A DNA stretch of 57,175 nucleotides from Sporosarcina sp. BI001-red. Its GTDB lineage: Bacteria > Bacillota > Bacilli > Bacillales_A > Planococcaceae. Both the position numbers and the translations under genes were made by a program. Where the stretch lies: positions 1 through 57,175 of the forward strand of contig NZ_QQAK01000003.1 in NCBI RefSeq assembly GCF_003384035.1, given 5' to 3'. The notes under the pieces are model-generated. The model was not told the DNA's origin. It was given only the letters and a program-made list of their open reading frames with translations, and ran no database searches. This document shows positions 9,866 through 19,437 of the stretch, one piece after another; positions within the stretch are counted from its first letter, which is position 1; each line of letters starts with the position of its first letter.

Positions 9866-10215
9866 TTCGGCCGGAGCTACTTCAATGGAAGCAAGTTACT
9901 GAACGACTTCTTGCGTTACCGATTACGACAGACGATGAACATCGTGAAAAAATGATTGTTGCCATTGAAGTTATTTTGGATGAGCGTGAACAATTGCAAC
10001 TGAAAATCCAGCCACCTTTTTCTACTGAAGAAGAATTATATGGTCAGGAATTGGTTGCAATCGAGCCGAAAGTTGCGAAGAAGTTAGAAACGTACCTAAC
10101 TTCTATCCGCAAAGATTTGTCTGCTTCACATACGAAAAAAGACGGCGTTCGTAGTTATGTCAATCCTTATAGCAAAGTTGCCCGCGACGGCACGTTTTAT
10201 GATACGAAACAATAA
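9862..10215 (+). CDS. fliT: FliT-like flagellar chaperone
   Basis: A 117-residue, mostly helical, charged protein starting inside the fliS stop codon (ATGA at 9862-9865). The sequence is weakly conserved, as is usual for FliT, so the call rests mainly on size, helical character and position directly after fliD-fliS, as in B. subtilis. FliT acts as the chaperone for FliD. A longer frame from 9805 would overlap fliS by 60 bp and lacks a ribosome binding site. A terminator follows at once. Confidence 0.7.
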   Translation: MIRPELLQWKQVTERLLALPITTDDEHREKMIVAIEVILDEREQLQLKIQPPFSTEEELYGQELVAIEPKVAKKLETYLTSIRKDLSASHTKKDGVRSYVNPYSKVARDGTFYDTKQ

Positions 10216-10219
10216 GAAG

Positions 10220-10254
10220 AATCCGGCGAATGAACCTATTCGTCGGATTTTTTT
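10220..10254 (+). terminator. Terminator of the flaG-fliDST operon
   Basis: Twelve-base-pair stem AATCCGGCGAAT with ATTCGTCGGATT (one G-U pair), 6-nt loop, then seven T. Confidence 0.9.
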
Positions 10255-10350
10255 GACTTCCTATGAATCCTTTTACCTATTATCGGATTAACTTGGTTCA
10301 GGTATGATGGTAGTGATAGATTGGTAAATAAATCAACTAGAGGTGTCCTT

Positions 10351-11823
10351 ATGACAATTGAACAATTGAAATTGGCTGATTGGCTTCGGAAGAATCATAT
10401 TTTGTATATCGGCTTTGCGTTAGGTGGAGGATTGGGACTGATTGCCCAACTGATTATGCGTTCGAATATGGCCACCATCTTGTCTGTTTTGATTCCCTTC
10501 ATCATAGGGAGTGCTTTTTATGTTGCATTTCGTTTCACGGAAACCAAATGGTTGATGCAAAGTTTACCGTACATATTATTAGTATCCACTTTTGCTGTAT
10601 CACTTGGAGTTATTTTATTGTCAGAAGCTAACTTAGGTTCTGTTGGTATTATCTTTTTCTTATTGGTATTTGGTGGTATACATGGCCGCTTACTTATTAT
10701 GGGTGTCGCTTATGTACTTAGTTTAGCGGCGCTTGTCTTGAATAATTTGGTGTTTGTATCACCAGATTTAGTTAGTGGAAGCGGTGCGAATTTAATTTTA
10801 CTGCACTTTCTGAGTGGTATGATTCTGATGCTTGTCGTACGTCAAAATGCGAAAAACTTCTCAGAGATTGAACGTTTTACTGAACAAACAGAAGCTCTGA
10901 GAAAAGAAGAAGCTGAACTTGCGAAACGTTTGGACATGACAGTCGAGAAAATCACAAGTAACTTAGGTAAACTTCGCGATTCTTCTGAGACTTCTTTAGG
11001 CGCTCAACGTGAAATGCTGACAGCTATTCAAGAAGTAAGTGGAGCTAGCCAACATCAGGCCGACTACATTTCGGATATTGCAGAACGCTCCGAGCAGACG
11101 CATGAATCGGTGGAGAAAATTTCCGGTGGCCTCACATTACTTGTCCAAAAAGCAAATGAAGCAGGAGGGCGTGCTGATGAAGGAAGTTCCCGGATTGCTG
11201 GATTGAAAAATGGGATTGATGCATTTGCTCATTTTTTCGAGGAGCTCAATCATACGTTTTTAGTTTTATCCGAAAAAATTGCTGAAACAAATGCGTTTGC
11301 AGGTTCCATTAAAGAGATTACAGACCAAACGAACCTACTTGCATTGAATGCTTCCATTGAAGCAGCAAGAGCGGGGGAGCACGGGAAAGGCTTCGCAGTC
11401 GTTGCAGATGAAATCCGGAAACTTGCGGGGATGACGGATTCAACGTTATCAAAAATCGACGCCAACCTTTCTGAAGTGAATACATTCAACCAACTGGCTG
11501 TATCCAAACTATCTACGGGTAAAGAACAGATTACGGAGCAGACGGAAGTTGCAGATTCATCCAATACAACGTTCACTGCATTGCATGGAGAAATGCGTGA
11601 CTTGCAGAAAGAAATGCAATCATTCATCGAATCATTTAAAGAAATCACCACCAACACCGATACTGTCCGCGGACATACGATGGAATTTGCTTCAGTTATC
11701 GAAGAGAGTACCGCTACGATTGAAGAGTTGGATGCGACACTAACGCATCTAGTAGAAGAACAAAGTGAAATCGATCGCTATTTGCAAGAAACACATAATG
11801 AAGCAGTGAGCCTTCATGCGTAA
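10351..11823 (+). CDS. Methyl-accepting chemotaxis protein with polytopic membrane input region
   Basis: A 490-residue receptor of a different architecture from the tandem pair. About 170 N-terminal residues form five or six membrane helices with no extracellular sensor and no evident HAMP. A coiled-coil signalling domain with the tip [20 protein letters not shown] occupies the rest. Such receptors sense membrane or energy state, or an intramembrane signal; the stimulus is unknown. The ATG at 10351 is preceded by AGAGGTG; a TTG at 10321 in frame is an unlikely start. The C-terminus ends EAVSLHA without a pentapeptide tether. Confidence 0.9.
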   Translation: MTIEQLKLADWLRKNHILYIGFALGGGLGLIAQLIMRSNMATILSVLIPFIIGSAFYVAFRFTETKWLMQSLPYILLVSTFAVSLGVILLSEANLGSVGIIFFLLVFGGIHGRLLIMGVAYVLSLAALVLNNLVFVSPDLVSGSGANLILLHFLSGMILMLVVRQNAKNFSEIERFTEQTEALRKEEAELAKRLDMTVEKITSNLGKLRDSSETSLGAQREMLTAIQEVSGASQHQADYISDIAERSEQTHESVEKISGGLTLLVQKANEAGGRADEGSSRIAGLKNGIDAFAHFFEELNHTFLVLSEKIAETNAFAGSIKEITDQTNLLALNASIEAARAGEHGKGFAVVADEIRKLAGMTDSTLSKIDANLSEVNTFNQLAVSKLSTGKEQITEQTEVADSSNTTFTALHGEMRDLQKEMQSFIESFKEITTNTDTVRGHTMEFASVIEESTATIEELDATLTHLVEEQSEIDRYLQETHNEAVSLHA

Positions 11824-11833
11824 CAAACTCTAC

Positions 11834-12033
11834 TCAGTTTAGTTTGTTATGTGGTTTTGTTAAATACATGAGAGTGAGTTTCGTATCATATTGTAACCGA
11901 CGCAAACATTCCGAGGTTTCGTATTGTGTCAGTTCGGTAATAGTAGAAGATGGATCACTTAGTAACAACTCCGGGAAACTGAAGGACCCGACACTGGTAA
12001 CTATTTGATATACTGAAGGGACTAGAGAAGTGG
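11834..12033. other. Intergenic gap with weak hairpin after the third receptor
   Basis: An 8-bp inverted repeat AACAAACT/AGTTTGTT spans about 11823-11848 and could be a weak terminator for the receptor gene, but the T tail is poor. No clear promoter for the PilZ gene was recognised. Confidence 0.35.
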
Positions 12034-12411
12034 ATGGAGCGTGAGAAAATGCACTATAAACGTGATGAAGCATTCAGATATTCCTTTAATGAACCAGTCC
12101 CAGCAGAATTCAGTATATATCTTAAAAACAGTGATCGTCCTGGAACCGGAACGGGTGACTCCAAGTTGCTGGATATTAGTCCAGGCGGAACTCGCATGGA
12201 AACATTTTTTGATATTCCAGTAAATCGAGATGAAGTGGCTCTTCGACTGCGGTTCAACATCTTTCAGAGACCAATTGAGACAGACGGAGTCATGGTCTGG
12301 AAGGAAAGGGTTGGAACTGGTTGGATGTATGGTATAGACTTCGACGAAAATGCATCAGTAGCTAAAGCTATCGTCGATGATCTGAAACTTCGCAGACAAG
12401 CTGAGCGGTAA
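12034..12411 (+). CDS. PilZ domain protein (probable c-di-GMP receptor)
   Basis: A single-domain PilZ protein of 125 residues. The two hallmark c-di-GMP elements are visible: a basic N-terminal element KRDEAFR (near residues 8-14) and LLDISPGGTRME, which fits D/N-x-S-x-x-G (near residues 46-57). Compared with the textbook RxxxR the arginines are spaced one residue further apart. Single PilZ proteins such as YpfA/DgrA slow flagellar rotation when c-di-GMP is high, which fits its position between flagellar genes and hpf. The start is uncertain: ATG 12034 or ATG 12049, neither with a strong ribosome binding site. Confidence 0.8.
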   Translation: MEREKMHYKRDEAFRYSFNEPVPAEFSIYLKNSDRPGTGTGDSKLLDISPGGTRMETFFDIPVNRDEVALRLRFNIFQRPIETDGVMVWKERVGTGWMYGIDFDENASVAKAIVDDLKLRRQAER

Positions 12412-12472
12412 ACAGTTGGAAAAGTGTTTCAGCAATATCCGACAAAATTCTTTTTATTTTTCATAAAGAAAA

Positions 12473-12502
12473 GAAGGATTTTGTTCGGTCAATGGAGAAG
12501 AT
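12473..12502 (+). promoter_or_regulatory. Possible sigma-H type promoter of hpf
   Basis: GAAGGATTT (12473-12481) fits the sigma-H -35 pattern RnAGGAwww. After 12 bp comes GGAGAAGAT (12494-12502), one base from RnnGAATww. B. subtilis hpf is known to use sigma-H and sigma-B promoters. The match here is by eye. Confidence 0.45.
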
Positions 12503-12534
12503 AGAGATAGGGTCAAATTAAAGGAGGAGTTTAT

Positions 12535-13104
12535 ATGTTAGACTTCAACATTCGTGGCGAAAACATCGAGGTTACTCCAGCAATTCGGGAGCACGTCGAA
12601 AAGAAAGTCAGTAAACTGGAAAGGTACTTCACTGAGTCTTTGAAAGCAACTGCTCATGTGAACTTGAAAGTATACAGCGATAAGCAAACTAAAGTTGAAA
12701 TTACAATTCCGATGAAAAATTTGACACTCCGAGCAGAAGAACGTCATAACGATTTATACGCTGCCATCGATTTAATCGTCGATAAGCTTGAGCGTCAAAT
12801 CCGTAAATATAAAACACGTGTCAACCGCAAGTTCCGTGAGCGCGAAGGCGTTGGTGCATTCTTGCAGGCAACAATGGAAAACGATTCAAAAGAACAAGAG
12901 TATGTTGAAGACGAGAACGAGTTCAACGTTGTCCGTACAAAGCAACTCGATTTGAAGCCGATGGATCAAGAAGAAGCCATCCTTCAAATGAACATGCTCG
13001 GACATGATTTCTTCATCTTCACAGATGGTGAGTCTGATGCAACAAACATCGTATACAAACGCCGGGATGGCAAGTACGGCTTGATCGAAACTGAAGCTAA
13101 TTAA
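12535..13104 (+). CDS. hpf: Ribosome hibernation promoting factor, long form
   Basis: A 189-residue long-type HPF. The N-terminal domain (about residues 1-100, beginning MLDFNIRGENIEVTPAIREHVEKK) binds the 30S decoding and mRNA channel. A linker leads to the C-terminal dimerisation domain (about 130-185, VVRTKQLDLKPMDQEEAILQ ending KRRDGKYGLIE). The long form on its own drives formation of 100S ribosome dimers in stationary phase or stress. A very strong AAAGGAGGAG precedes the ATG. It sits before secA as in Bacillus, and is followed by a clear terminator. Confidence 0.96.
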   Translation: MLDFNIRGENIEVTPAIREHVEKKVSKLERYFTESLKATAHVNLKVYSDKQTKVEITIPMKNLTLRAEERHNDLYAAIDLIVDKLERQIRKYKTRVNRKFREREGVGAFLQATMENDSKEQEYVEDENEFNVVRTKQLDLKPMDQEEAILQMNMLGHDFFIFTDGESDATNIVYKRRDGKYGLIETEAN

Positions 13105-13111
13105 TGTGTGG

Positions 13112-13141
13112 AAACCGCCCAGAACTTTGGGCGGTTTTTTT
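13112..13141 (+). terminator. Terminator of hpf
   Basis: Ten-base-pair stem AAACCGCCCA/TGGGCGGTTT with 6-nt loop GAACTT and a T run. Confidence 0.92.
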
Positions 13142-13165
13142 GTGGGGAATTTTTTGTTTGTCTGC

Positions 13166-13312
13166 AAGCGCTCCATACATGCCTGTAACCGCTCGATTAC
13201 AATGGCTAAGCGCTCAATTGTGGCGGGTAACCGCTCTATTCGAATGGCTAAGAGCTCTATTCAGGATGGTAACCGCTCGATTACGACGCCTAAGCGCTCT
13301 ATAATGTCACAT
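13166..13312 (+). repeat. Intergenic array, seven 21-bp units with alternating AAG/AAC heads
   Basis: Seven consecutive units each exactly 21 bp. They begin at 13166, 13187, 13208, 13229, 13250, 13271 and 13292. Heads alternate strictly between AAGCGCTC (or AAGAGCTC) and AACCGCTC. The remaining 12-13 bases vary between units, ending in a GGCT/GGGT-like tail before the next AA. All cores are C-type (GCTC). The array follows the hpf terminator directly. Confidence 0.85.
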
Positions 13313-13334
13313 ATAGAATCTAGCAAAGGGGAGA

Positions 13335-13504
13335 GTGATCATGCAAGTGGTAAATCTGCTCAAGCTAGGCGGAAAGTGATCAACCAAATGGTAAATCCGC
13401 TCAAGCCGGGCCAAAAGTGATCAAGCAAGTGGTAAATCCGCTCAAGCGAGACGGAAAGTGATCAAGCAAGTGGTAAATCCGCTCAAGCAGGGCCGAAAGT
13501 GATC
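13335..13504 (+). repeat. Intergenic array, 41-bp units alternating GTGATCA and CCGCTCA
   Basis: GTGATC occurs at 13335, 13376, 13417, 13458 and 13499, exactly 41 bp apart. Between each pair lies a C-type core CTGCTCAAGC or CCGCTCAAGC, so A-type and C-type cores alternate roughly every 20-21 bp. Units are imperfect, with a few variable positions on either side of each core. Confidence 0.88.
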
Positions 13505-13966
13505 AAGCAACCCACACCCCACACGATCCCGCGGCAAAATCCCTTTTTCCATAGCATCCAAGCTCGCGACCAATTAATCGTTCCTCAATTGAAAACCAAG
13601 ACTAATTGGTGTGCTCCGCTTCGCTGCGCATTTAGTGATGCGAATGGTGGAGGTAGGATTTGTTCTCAGCACGCTCGTTTTTAGCTCCTACCCTCGCAAA
13701 AACGTCAATTCCACAATCAAGTGAGGCCAAAAGTGATCAAGCAACCCACAACCCGCACGATCCCGCGACAAAATCCCTTTCCCAATAGCATCCAACCTCG
13801 CGACCAATTCATCTTTCCTCAATTGAAAACCAAGACTAATTGGTGTGCTCCGCTTCGCTGCGCATTTAGTGATGCGAATGGTGGAGGTAGGATTTGTTCT
13901 CAGCGCGCTCGTTTTCAGCTCCTACCCTCGCAAAACCGTCACTTCCACACTCTAGCCAGACCAAAA
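13499..13966 (+). repeat. Tandem duplication of a 234-bp module embedded in the array
   Basis: Two copies of a 234-bp module (13499-13732 and 13733-13966) are highly similar with scattered substitutions. Each starts with the array motif GTGATCAAGCAACCCAC and then carries about 190 bp unrelated to the array. That part includes an inverted repeat GGTAGGA/TCCTACC and, in copy 1, CCAATTA/TAATTGG (the latter is eroded in copy 2). Short open frames (for example 13499-13684 and 13721-14011) arise only from this duplication and lack ribosome binding sites. Confidence 0.85.
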
Positions 13967-14163
13967 GTGATCAAGCAACCAGCAAATCCGCTCAAGCCGG
14001 GCCGAAAGTGATCAAGCAAGTGGTAAATCTGCTCAAGCGAGGCCAAAAGTGATCAAGCACTCAGCGAATCCGCTCAAGCCGGGCCAAAAGTGATCAAGCA
14101 CCCAGCAAATCCGCTCAAGCCAGAACAAATCTCATCAAGCAACCACCCAAATCCGCTCAAACA
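13967..14163 (+). repeat. Continuation of the 41-bp alternating array
   Basis: GTGATCAAGC cores at 13967, 14008, 14049 and 14090 alternate with CCGCTCAAGC or CTGCTCAAGC cores. The last units (14130-14163) are degenerate (CTCATCAAGC, CCGCTCAAAC). The array ends about 50 bp before the secA promoter. Confidence 0.85.
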
Positions 14164-14216
14164 ATCCTCTCAACTCCCTCCATAATCCAAAAGTCGGAAA
14201 TTTCGTTGCATTGCAT

Positions 14217-14245
14217 TTGCGCCTGTCCATTCACAATGTTAAAAT
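14217..14245 (+). promoter_or_regulatory. Possible sigma-A promoter of secA
   Basis: TTGCGC (14217-14222), 17 bp and TAAAAT (14240-14245), 34 bp upstream of the start codon. The -35 is weak. Confidence 0.4.
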
Positions 14246-14278
14246 GAAGGGTGAACTTTGTGAGGATGTGACCAAATT

Positions 14279-16786
14279 ATGCTAAGCGTATTGAATAAAA
14301 TGTTTGATCCGAATAAACGTGATTTGAAACGACTAGACAAGATTGCTGATCAGACTGAAGCACTTGCTACCCAAATGGAACAGCTTTCTGATTCTGATTT
14401 GACTGCAAAAACAGCGGAATTCCAGAAACGCGTAAGCGAAGGGGAATCCCTAGACCAGATTCAACCGGAAGCATTTGCGGTTGTCCGTGAAGCGGCTCGC
14501 CGTGTGCTCGGATTGTACCCATTCCGTGTGCAAATCGTGGGAGCAGCAGCTCTCCATGAAGGTAACATTGCGGAGATGAAAACTGGTGAAGGTAAGACGC
14601 TGACGTCAACTTTAGCAGTATACTTAAATGCCCTCGACGGCAAAGGCACGCATGTCGTTACTGTCAACGAATACTTGGCTTCTCGTGACGCTGAGGAAAT
14701 GGGACGGTTGTATGAGTTTCTTGGAATGACCGTTGGCTTGAATTTGAACAGTTTAGGTAAAGATGAAAAGCGTGATGCGTATCTTGCAGACGTAACGTAT
14801 ACGACGAACAACGAGCTCGGCTTTGACTACTTGCGCGACAACATGGTGTTGTACAGCGAGCACAAAGTACAGCGTCCGCTTCATTTTGCTGTCATTGACG
14901 AAGTTGACTCGATTTTAATTGACGAAGCTCGAACTCCGCTTATTATTTCGGGGCAAGCTGCGAAATCAGCAGAATTGTACCGATTGGCGAACCGTTTCGT
15001 GACAACGTTGAAAAAAGAAGATGACTTTGCGTATGATGAATCGACTAAAGGTGTAACGATGACGGAAGCTGGTATTGAGAAGGCGGAGCAAGCATTCAGT
15101 ATCGATAACTTGTTTGACTTGCAGCACGTCACACTCAATCACACGATTAATCAGTCATTAAAAGCGCATGTAAGTATGCATGTTGACGTAGACTACGTCG
15201 TACAAGAAGGCGAAGTAGTTATCGTCGATTCGTTCACAGGTCGTCTAATGAAAGGACGTCGCTACAGCGATGGACTTCACCAAGCGATCGAGGCAAAAGA
15301 AGGACTTGAAGTCCAAAACGAATCGATGACGCTTGCGACAATTACATTCCAGAACTACTTCCGGATGTATGACAAGTTGTCTGGTATGACGGGTACTGCA
15401 AAGACGGAGGAAGAGGAATTCCGCAACATTTACAACATGAACGTTGTAGCGATTCCAACGAACCGTCCGATTACCCGTGATGACCGTCCAGATTTAATCT
15501 TCTCTTCAACTGAAGGAAAGTACAAAGCTGTTGCGGATGACATTAAAGAGCGACACAAAAATGGCCAGCCGGTTCTTGTCGGTACGGTTGCGATTGAAAC
15601 GTCTGAGATCATTTCGAACTTCTTGAAGAAGTACGGGGTACCTCATAACGTGTTAAACGCGAAAAACCACGGTCGTGAAGCAGAAATTATTGAACAAGCA
15701 GGTCAGCCAGGTGCGGTTACAATCGCAACAAACATGGCTGGTCGTGGTACGGACATTAAACTTGGTGACGGCGTTCAAAATGTTGGTGGGCTTGCAGTTG
15801 TCGGTACCGAGCGTCATGAATCTCGTCGTATCGATAACCAGTTACGCGGACGTTCTGGTCGTCAAGGAGACGCGGGTATTACTCAGTTCTACTTGTCACT
15901 AGAAGATGAATTGATGCGCCGTTTCGGTTCAGAGCAAATGAAAGGCATGATGACGAAACTCGGTATGGATGATGAAACACCAATCCAATCGAAAATGGTC
16001 TCACGCTCAGTTGAATCTGCTCAGAAACGGGTTGAAGGGAATAACTTCGACTCCCGTAAACGATTGCTCCAATATGATGATGTGTTGCGTCAGCAGCGTG
16101 AAATCATTTATAAAGAACGGAATGACGTACTCGAATCAGACAACGTCCGTCCAGTTCTGGAAGCGATGATTGAACGTGTCATCGAAAATTCAGTAGCCAT
16201 TCATACGACTGAGGAAAAACAAGAAGACTGGGCACTTAAAGCTCTTGTTGACTATTTAGGCGCGAACTTCTTATCTGAAGACCGGTTAACGGTTGCGGAT
16301 TTAGAAGGGAAATCGGCACAAGAATTGACGGATTTCATCAAAGCAGAAATCATTAAACGCTATGATGAAAAAGAAGAGGAAATGTCCGAAGAGAAAATGC
16401 GTGAGTTTGAGAAGGTTGTACTACTTCGTGCAATTGATACGAAATGGATGGACCATATTGATGCGATGGAACAGCTCCGTCACGGGATCCACTTGCGTGC
16501 ATATGGACAAAACGATCCACTTCGTGAATACCAAGCAGAAGGATTCGGCATGTTTGAAGAAATGGTCAATGCCATCGAGTCAGATGCTTCGAAATACGTC
16601 ATGAAGGCGGAAATCCGCAACAACCTGGAGCGTGAAGAAGTTGCGAAAGGGCAAGCGGTGAATCCGAAAGAAGATGGCGAGAAAACGGTTAAGAAACCAA
16701 TGCGTCGTTCCGTCAATATCGGTCGTAATGACCCATGTCCTTGTGGCAGCGGGAAAAAATATAAGAACTGCCATGGTCAAGAGTAA
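14279..16786 (+). CDS. secA: Preprotein translocase ATPase SecA
   Basis: Motor ATPase of the Sec pathway, 835 residues, full length for a Bacillales SecA. Landmarks: Walker [13 protein letters not shown] near residue 100, DEAD-type [15 protein letters not shown] near residue 208, NBD2 motif [16 protein letters not shown], and [11 protein letters not shown]. The C-terminal zinc-binding tail is [14 protein letters not shown], which contacts SecB or ribosomes. It binds SecYEG at the membrane and drives secretory proteins across. The RF2 gene follows after 36 bp, as in B. subtilis. The ATG at 14279 is preceded by TGAGGATGTG. Confidence 0.98.
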   Translation: MLSVLNKMFDPNKRDLKRLDKIADQTEALATQMEQLSDSDLTAKTAEFQKRVSEGESLDQIQPEAFAVVREAARRVLGLYPFRVQIVGAAALHEGNIAEMKTGEGKTLTSTLAVYLNALDGKGTHVVTVNEYLASRDAEEMGRLYEFLGMTVGLNLNSLGKDEKRDAYLADVTYTTNNELGFDYLRDNMVLYSEHKVQRPLHFAVIDEVDSILIDEARTPLIISGQAAKSAELYRLANRFVTTLKKEDDFAYDESTKGVTMTEAGIEKAEQAFSIDNLFDLQHVTLNHTINQSLKAHVSMHVDVDYVVQEGEVVIVDSFTGRLMKGRRYSDGLHQAIEAKEGLEVQNESMTLATITFQNYFRMYDKLSGMTGTAKTEEEEFRNIYNMNVVAIPTNRPITRDDRPDLIFSSTEGKYKAVADDIKERHKNGQPVLVGTVAIETSEIISNFLKKYGVPHNVLNAKNHGREAEIIEQAGQPGAVTIATNMAGRGTDIKLGDGVQNVGGLAVVGTERHESRRIDNQLRGRSGRQGDAGITQFYLSLEDELMRRFGSEQMKGMMTKLGMDDETPIQSKMVSRSVESAQKRVEGNNFDSRKRLLQYDDVLRQQREIIYKERNDVLESDNVRPVLEAMIERVIENSVAIHTTEEKQEDWALKALVDYLGANFLSEDRLTVADLEGKSAQELTDFIKAEIIKRYDEKEEEMSEEKMREFEKVVLLRAIDTKWMDHIDAMEQLRHGIHLRAYGQNDPLREYQAEGFGMFEEMVNAIESDASKYVMKAEIRNNLEREEVAKGQAVNPKEDGEKTVKKPMRRSVNIGRNDPCPCGSGKKYKNCHGQE

Positions 16787-16822
16787 TCTGGCTGTGAACC
16801 TGAATTTTTGGAGGAACCAATT

Positions 16823-17927
16823 ATGATAGAATTATCAGATGTACGCAACGAGCTCGACAAAACAGCTAAGAAATTAGTGGACTTTAGGGGGTCTCTTTGA
16901 CTTAGAAAACAAAGAGGCACGTATGCAGGAACTCGATGAAATGATGATGGACCCTACATTTTGGGATAACCAAGATGCAGCGCAAGTGGTCATTTCAGAA
17001 TCGAACGCACTCAAAGACAGCGTCGGTGAGTTCCATGCGATGAGTGAAGAGCAAGAAAATCTTGAAATGACAGTCGAACTGTTGAAAGATGAGCCAGATG
17101 AGGAGCTCCAAACTGAACTAGCGAGCGAATTAAAGGCGTTCTTGAAACGTATGGAAGACTTTGATTTGCAAATGCTTCTAAGTGAAGAATATGACAGCAG
17201 TAGTGCTGTTCTAGAAATTCACTCTGGCGCTGGTGGTACAGAGTCTCAAGACTGGGCATCTATGATCTTACGGATGTACACACGCTGGGCAGAGCAGCAC
17301 GGATATAAAGTGGAAACACTGGACTATCAAGCGGGCGACGAAGCTGGCGTTAAATCCGTAACACTTTCTATCAAAGGTCACAATGCGTATGGCTACTTGA
17401 AAGCTGAAAAAGGCGTTCACCGTCTTGTTCGGATTTCACCATTTGACTCATCAGGTCGTCGTCATACGTCATTCTCTTCTGTTGAAGTCATGCCTGAATT
17501 CTCAGGTGACGTGGACATCGATTTGAAGATGGAAGACGTTAAAATCGATACGTACCGCTCAAGTGGTGCAGGTGGACAGCACGTTAACACGACAGATTCA
17601 GCTGTCCGTATGACTCACCTTCCAACAGGTGCAATCGTTACGTGTCAAACAGAACGTTCACAGATTAAAAACCGTGAACGCGCTATCAACTTGTTGAAAG
17701 CGAAAATTTATCAGATCCGTGTGGAAGAAGAAGAAGCACGTCTTCTTGAAATCCGCGGAGACCAAAAAGAAATTGGTTGGGGAAGTCAGATTCGTTCTTA
17801 CGTATTCCACCCGTATTCAATGGTTAAGGATCACCGTACAAACGAAGAAACTGGTAACGTTGGTGCGGTTATGGATGGAGAAATCGATCCATTCATCAAT
17901 GCATTCTTACGTTCACGTATTTCGTAA
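16823..17927 (+). CDS. prfB: Peptide chain release factor 2 (programmed +1 frameshift)
   Basis: RF2, which ends translation at UGA and UAA. The gene is in two frames. Codons 1-25 (16823-16897) end at an in-frame TGA (16898-16900). Translation continues in the +1 frame from GAC at 16899. The full product is 367 residues, the normal length, and begins [13 protein letters not shown]. The anticodon-like tripeptide SPF (in [11 protein letters not shown]) and the catalytic GGQ (in [10 protein letters not shown]) are both present. GAGGAA 10 nt before ATG 16823 sets the start; the ATG at 16923 inside the second frame is not the real start. It is expressed with secA. Confidence 0.97.
16886..16901 (+). 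promoter_or_regulatory. prfB: prfB programmed frameshift site
   Basis: An internal Shine-Dalgarno AGGGGG (16886-16891) is followed after one codon by the slippery CTT (16895-16897), then stop TGA and C (16898-16901). This is the classical autoregulatory RF2 recoding signal: when RF2 is scarce the ribosome slips +1 and makes more RF2. Confidence 0.97.
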
Positions 17928-17953
17928 TAGCGTAATAAATTTAAAAGCGAATA

Positions 17954-18008
17954 GCGAGGCTGTTTTCGAAAATCACAAAAATGTGATTGAAGGCAGCCTC
18001 GCATTTTT
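17954..18008 (+). terminator. Terminator after prfB
   Basis: Outer stem GCGAGGCTG/CAGCCTCGC (17954-17962 with 17994-18002), inner stem AATCAC/GTGATT, then a T run. Confidence 0.85.
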
Positions 18009-18070
18009 CTGTAATTAGATGTAAATCGGTTCCTGTATACATAGAATAATTCTTTTTTGGAGGTGAAAAC

Positions 18071-18520
18071 TTGTTCTTTAATAAGAAAGAAAAACCAATT
18101 CAAGTGCTCTATAATGTTGAACTCTTTACAAACAAATCCACGGATGACGACACGTTACAAGCGTGGACGGACCAGCTGATGGACGCCGCTGAGAATGTCG
18201 GGACAGCTGAATGGATCATTGCAGAAGAATACAACCCCCGGCAACTTGAAATTCTTAAGGAACGGTTTCCAACTGTAGATCAGCAGCAGCCCTTTTTTCA
18301 AATTAATGAAATTGATTACACGGCAATTCAAGAAGAAGTGGAAAAAATGGAAAGTACTCAGAAATGGCGCAAGTTTTTCAAATTAATTCCTTTAGGCGTT
18401 TATCTCGATATTGAAGACCGTATTGTTACAGATGCATCGAGAGCGCTCCTTTGTACGAATGATTTGGATGAAGCCGAACGTTTTTTAGTGGAACATGCGA
18501 AGATCGATAATTTAGGATGA
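18071..18520 (+). CDS. Conserved-looking protein of unknown function
   Basis: A 149-residue, acidic, soluble protein that I do not recognise. It has no signal peptide, no membrane segment and no cysteine pair. The only notable feature is an amphipathic stretch KWRKFFKLIPLGVYLDIEDR near residue 100. The TTG start has GGAGGTGA 6 nt upstream (18059-18066), a strong signal that supports it as a real gene. It is monocistronic, with the prfB terminator before it and a 300-bp gap after it. Confidence 0.6.
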   Translation: MFFNKKEKPIQVLYNVELFTNKSTDDDTLQAWTDQLMDAAENVGTAEWIIAEEYNPRQLEILKERFPTVDQQQPFFQINEIDYTAIQEEVEKMESTQKWRKFFKLIPLGVYLDIEDRIVTDASRALLCTNDLDEAERFLVEHAKIDNLG

Positions 18521-18828
18521 ATAAATATCAGCAAATTGGTCAGCCTAAAGAGGAACAGAGCTGAAAAGAGAGACAGTCTTTTCGGTCAATTAGATGGAGG
18601 GTGAAGGAGCGGTATTTAAGTAAGTGTTGAATACAAATTTGAGCTCGATTAAAACTAATTGTTCACCAAAACATGTTTGATTTTCGGGGAATAGGGAATT
18701 CTAAATAGAACAAGTTCGTCCCAAGTTGGGTATTCGACACGGTTTTGTAACACCATTTAAGCGGAAACGAACTTTTTTTGCTATACTAGGAAAGCAAGTA
18801 ATTCATTTAATCGAAGGAGGAACTATTC
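18521..18828. other. Gap upstream of the cytochrome gene
   Basis: About 300 bp without a supported gene. A short open frame at 18726-18908 overlaps the cytochrome gene out of frame and has no ribosome binding site. The only element I can support is an extended -10 (TGCTATACT, 18779-18787) in front of the cytochrome gene. Confidence 0.4.
18779..18787 (+). promoter_or_regulatory. Extended -10 promoter element of the c551 gene
   Basis: TGcTATACT, the extended -10 form, 42 bp before the start codon. No convincing -35 is present. Confidence 0.5.
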
Positions 18829-19161
18829 ATGAAATTGAAAAACAAATTCTTAGCAACAATCTTTGGCGCTGCACTTGTACTTGGTGCTTGTGGTGGCGGC
18901 GGAGATGACAAAGCTGGAGACAAAGATTCGGCTGCTGGCAACGTAGACGCGGACAAAGTATTCCAAGCGAACTGTGCATCTTGTCACGGTGGAAACTTGG
19001 AAGGCGGTGCCGGCCCAGCACTAGCTAATATTGGTGGAGAGCTTTCTGAAAGTGAAATCCACGACACGATCGAAAACGGTAAATCAGGTGGAATGCCTGG
19101 CGGTCTCATTAAAGGGGACGACCTCGACGCTGTTGCTAAATGGCTTTCTGAAAAGAAATAA
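18829..19161 (+). CDS. cccB: Cytochrome c551-type lipoprotein
   Basis: A small membrane-anchored cytochrome c of 110 residues. The signal peptide ends in the lipobox LGAC (Cys near residue 21), so it is lipid-anchored on the outer face of the membrane. The single haem site is CASCH (near residues 46-50), and the distal methionine is probably in GGMPGGLI. It carries electrons to the terminal cytochrome oxidase. AAGGAGGA precedes the ATG. The position before ftsE is the same as for B. subtilis cccB. Confidence 0.92.
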   Translation: MKLKNKFLATIFGAALVLGACGGGGDDKAGDKDSAAGNVDADKVFQANCASCHGGNLEGGAGPALANIGGELSESEIHDTIENGKSGGMPGGLIKGDDLDAVAKWLSEKK

Positions 19162-19200
19162 GCTATTTCAACTTAGTTGAACGTATGACAAACATAAAAG

Positions 19201-19234
19201 ACAGAAGCGAGCTTAGGCTGCTTCTGTTTTTTTG
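19201..19234 (+). terminator. Terminator after cccB
   Basis: ACAGAAGC (19201-19208) pairs with GCTTCTGT (19220-19227), with an inner AGC/GCT pairing, followed by seven T. Confidence 0.82.
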
Positions 19235-19437
19235 TTTGTGTTTTTACATAGGAAATGACGTATGCAATCTTCGACAATGAATCTATGCGTCTACCAAAAA
19301 CTAGGGGGTAACATTACAAGATTGTTGAAACGCGATGAACATTTTAGAGGAAATGAAATATTCCTGTAATACTGTGTAGGTTTATATCTGTTATACTTAA
19401 AAAGCTGGAGAAAAGTTTTTAATCAGGTGGTTACAAA

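Noticed and set aside
13104..13420. Frames of 66 and 104 codons after hpf
   Set aside because: They run through the hpf terminator and the 21-bp array and have no start signals.
13499..14011. Short open frames of 61 and 96 codons
   Set aside because: They lie in the duplicated 234-bp module, change length between copies and have no ribosome binding site.
16923..17927. prfB starting at ATG 16923
   Set aside because: A programmed frameshift joins it to 25 upstream codons with a proper ribosome binding site.
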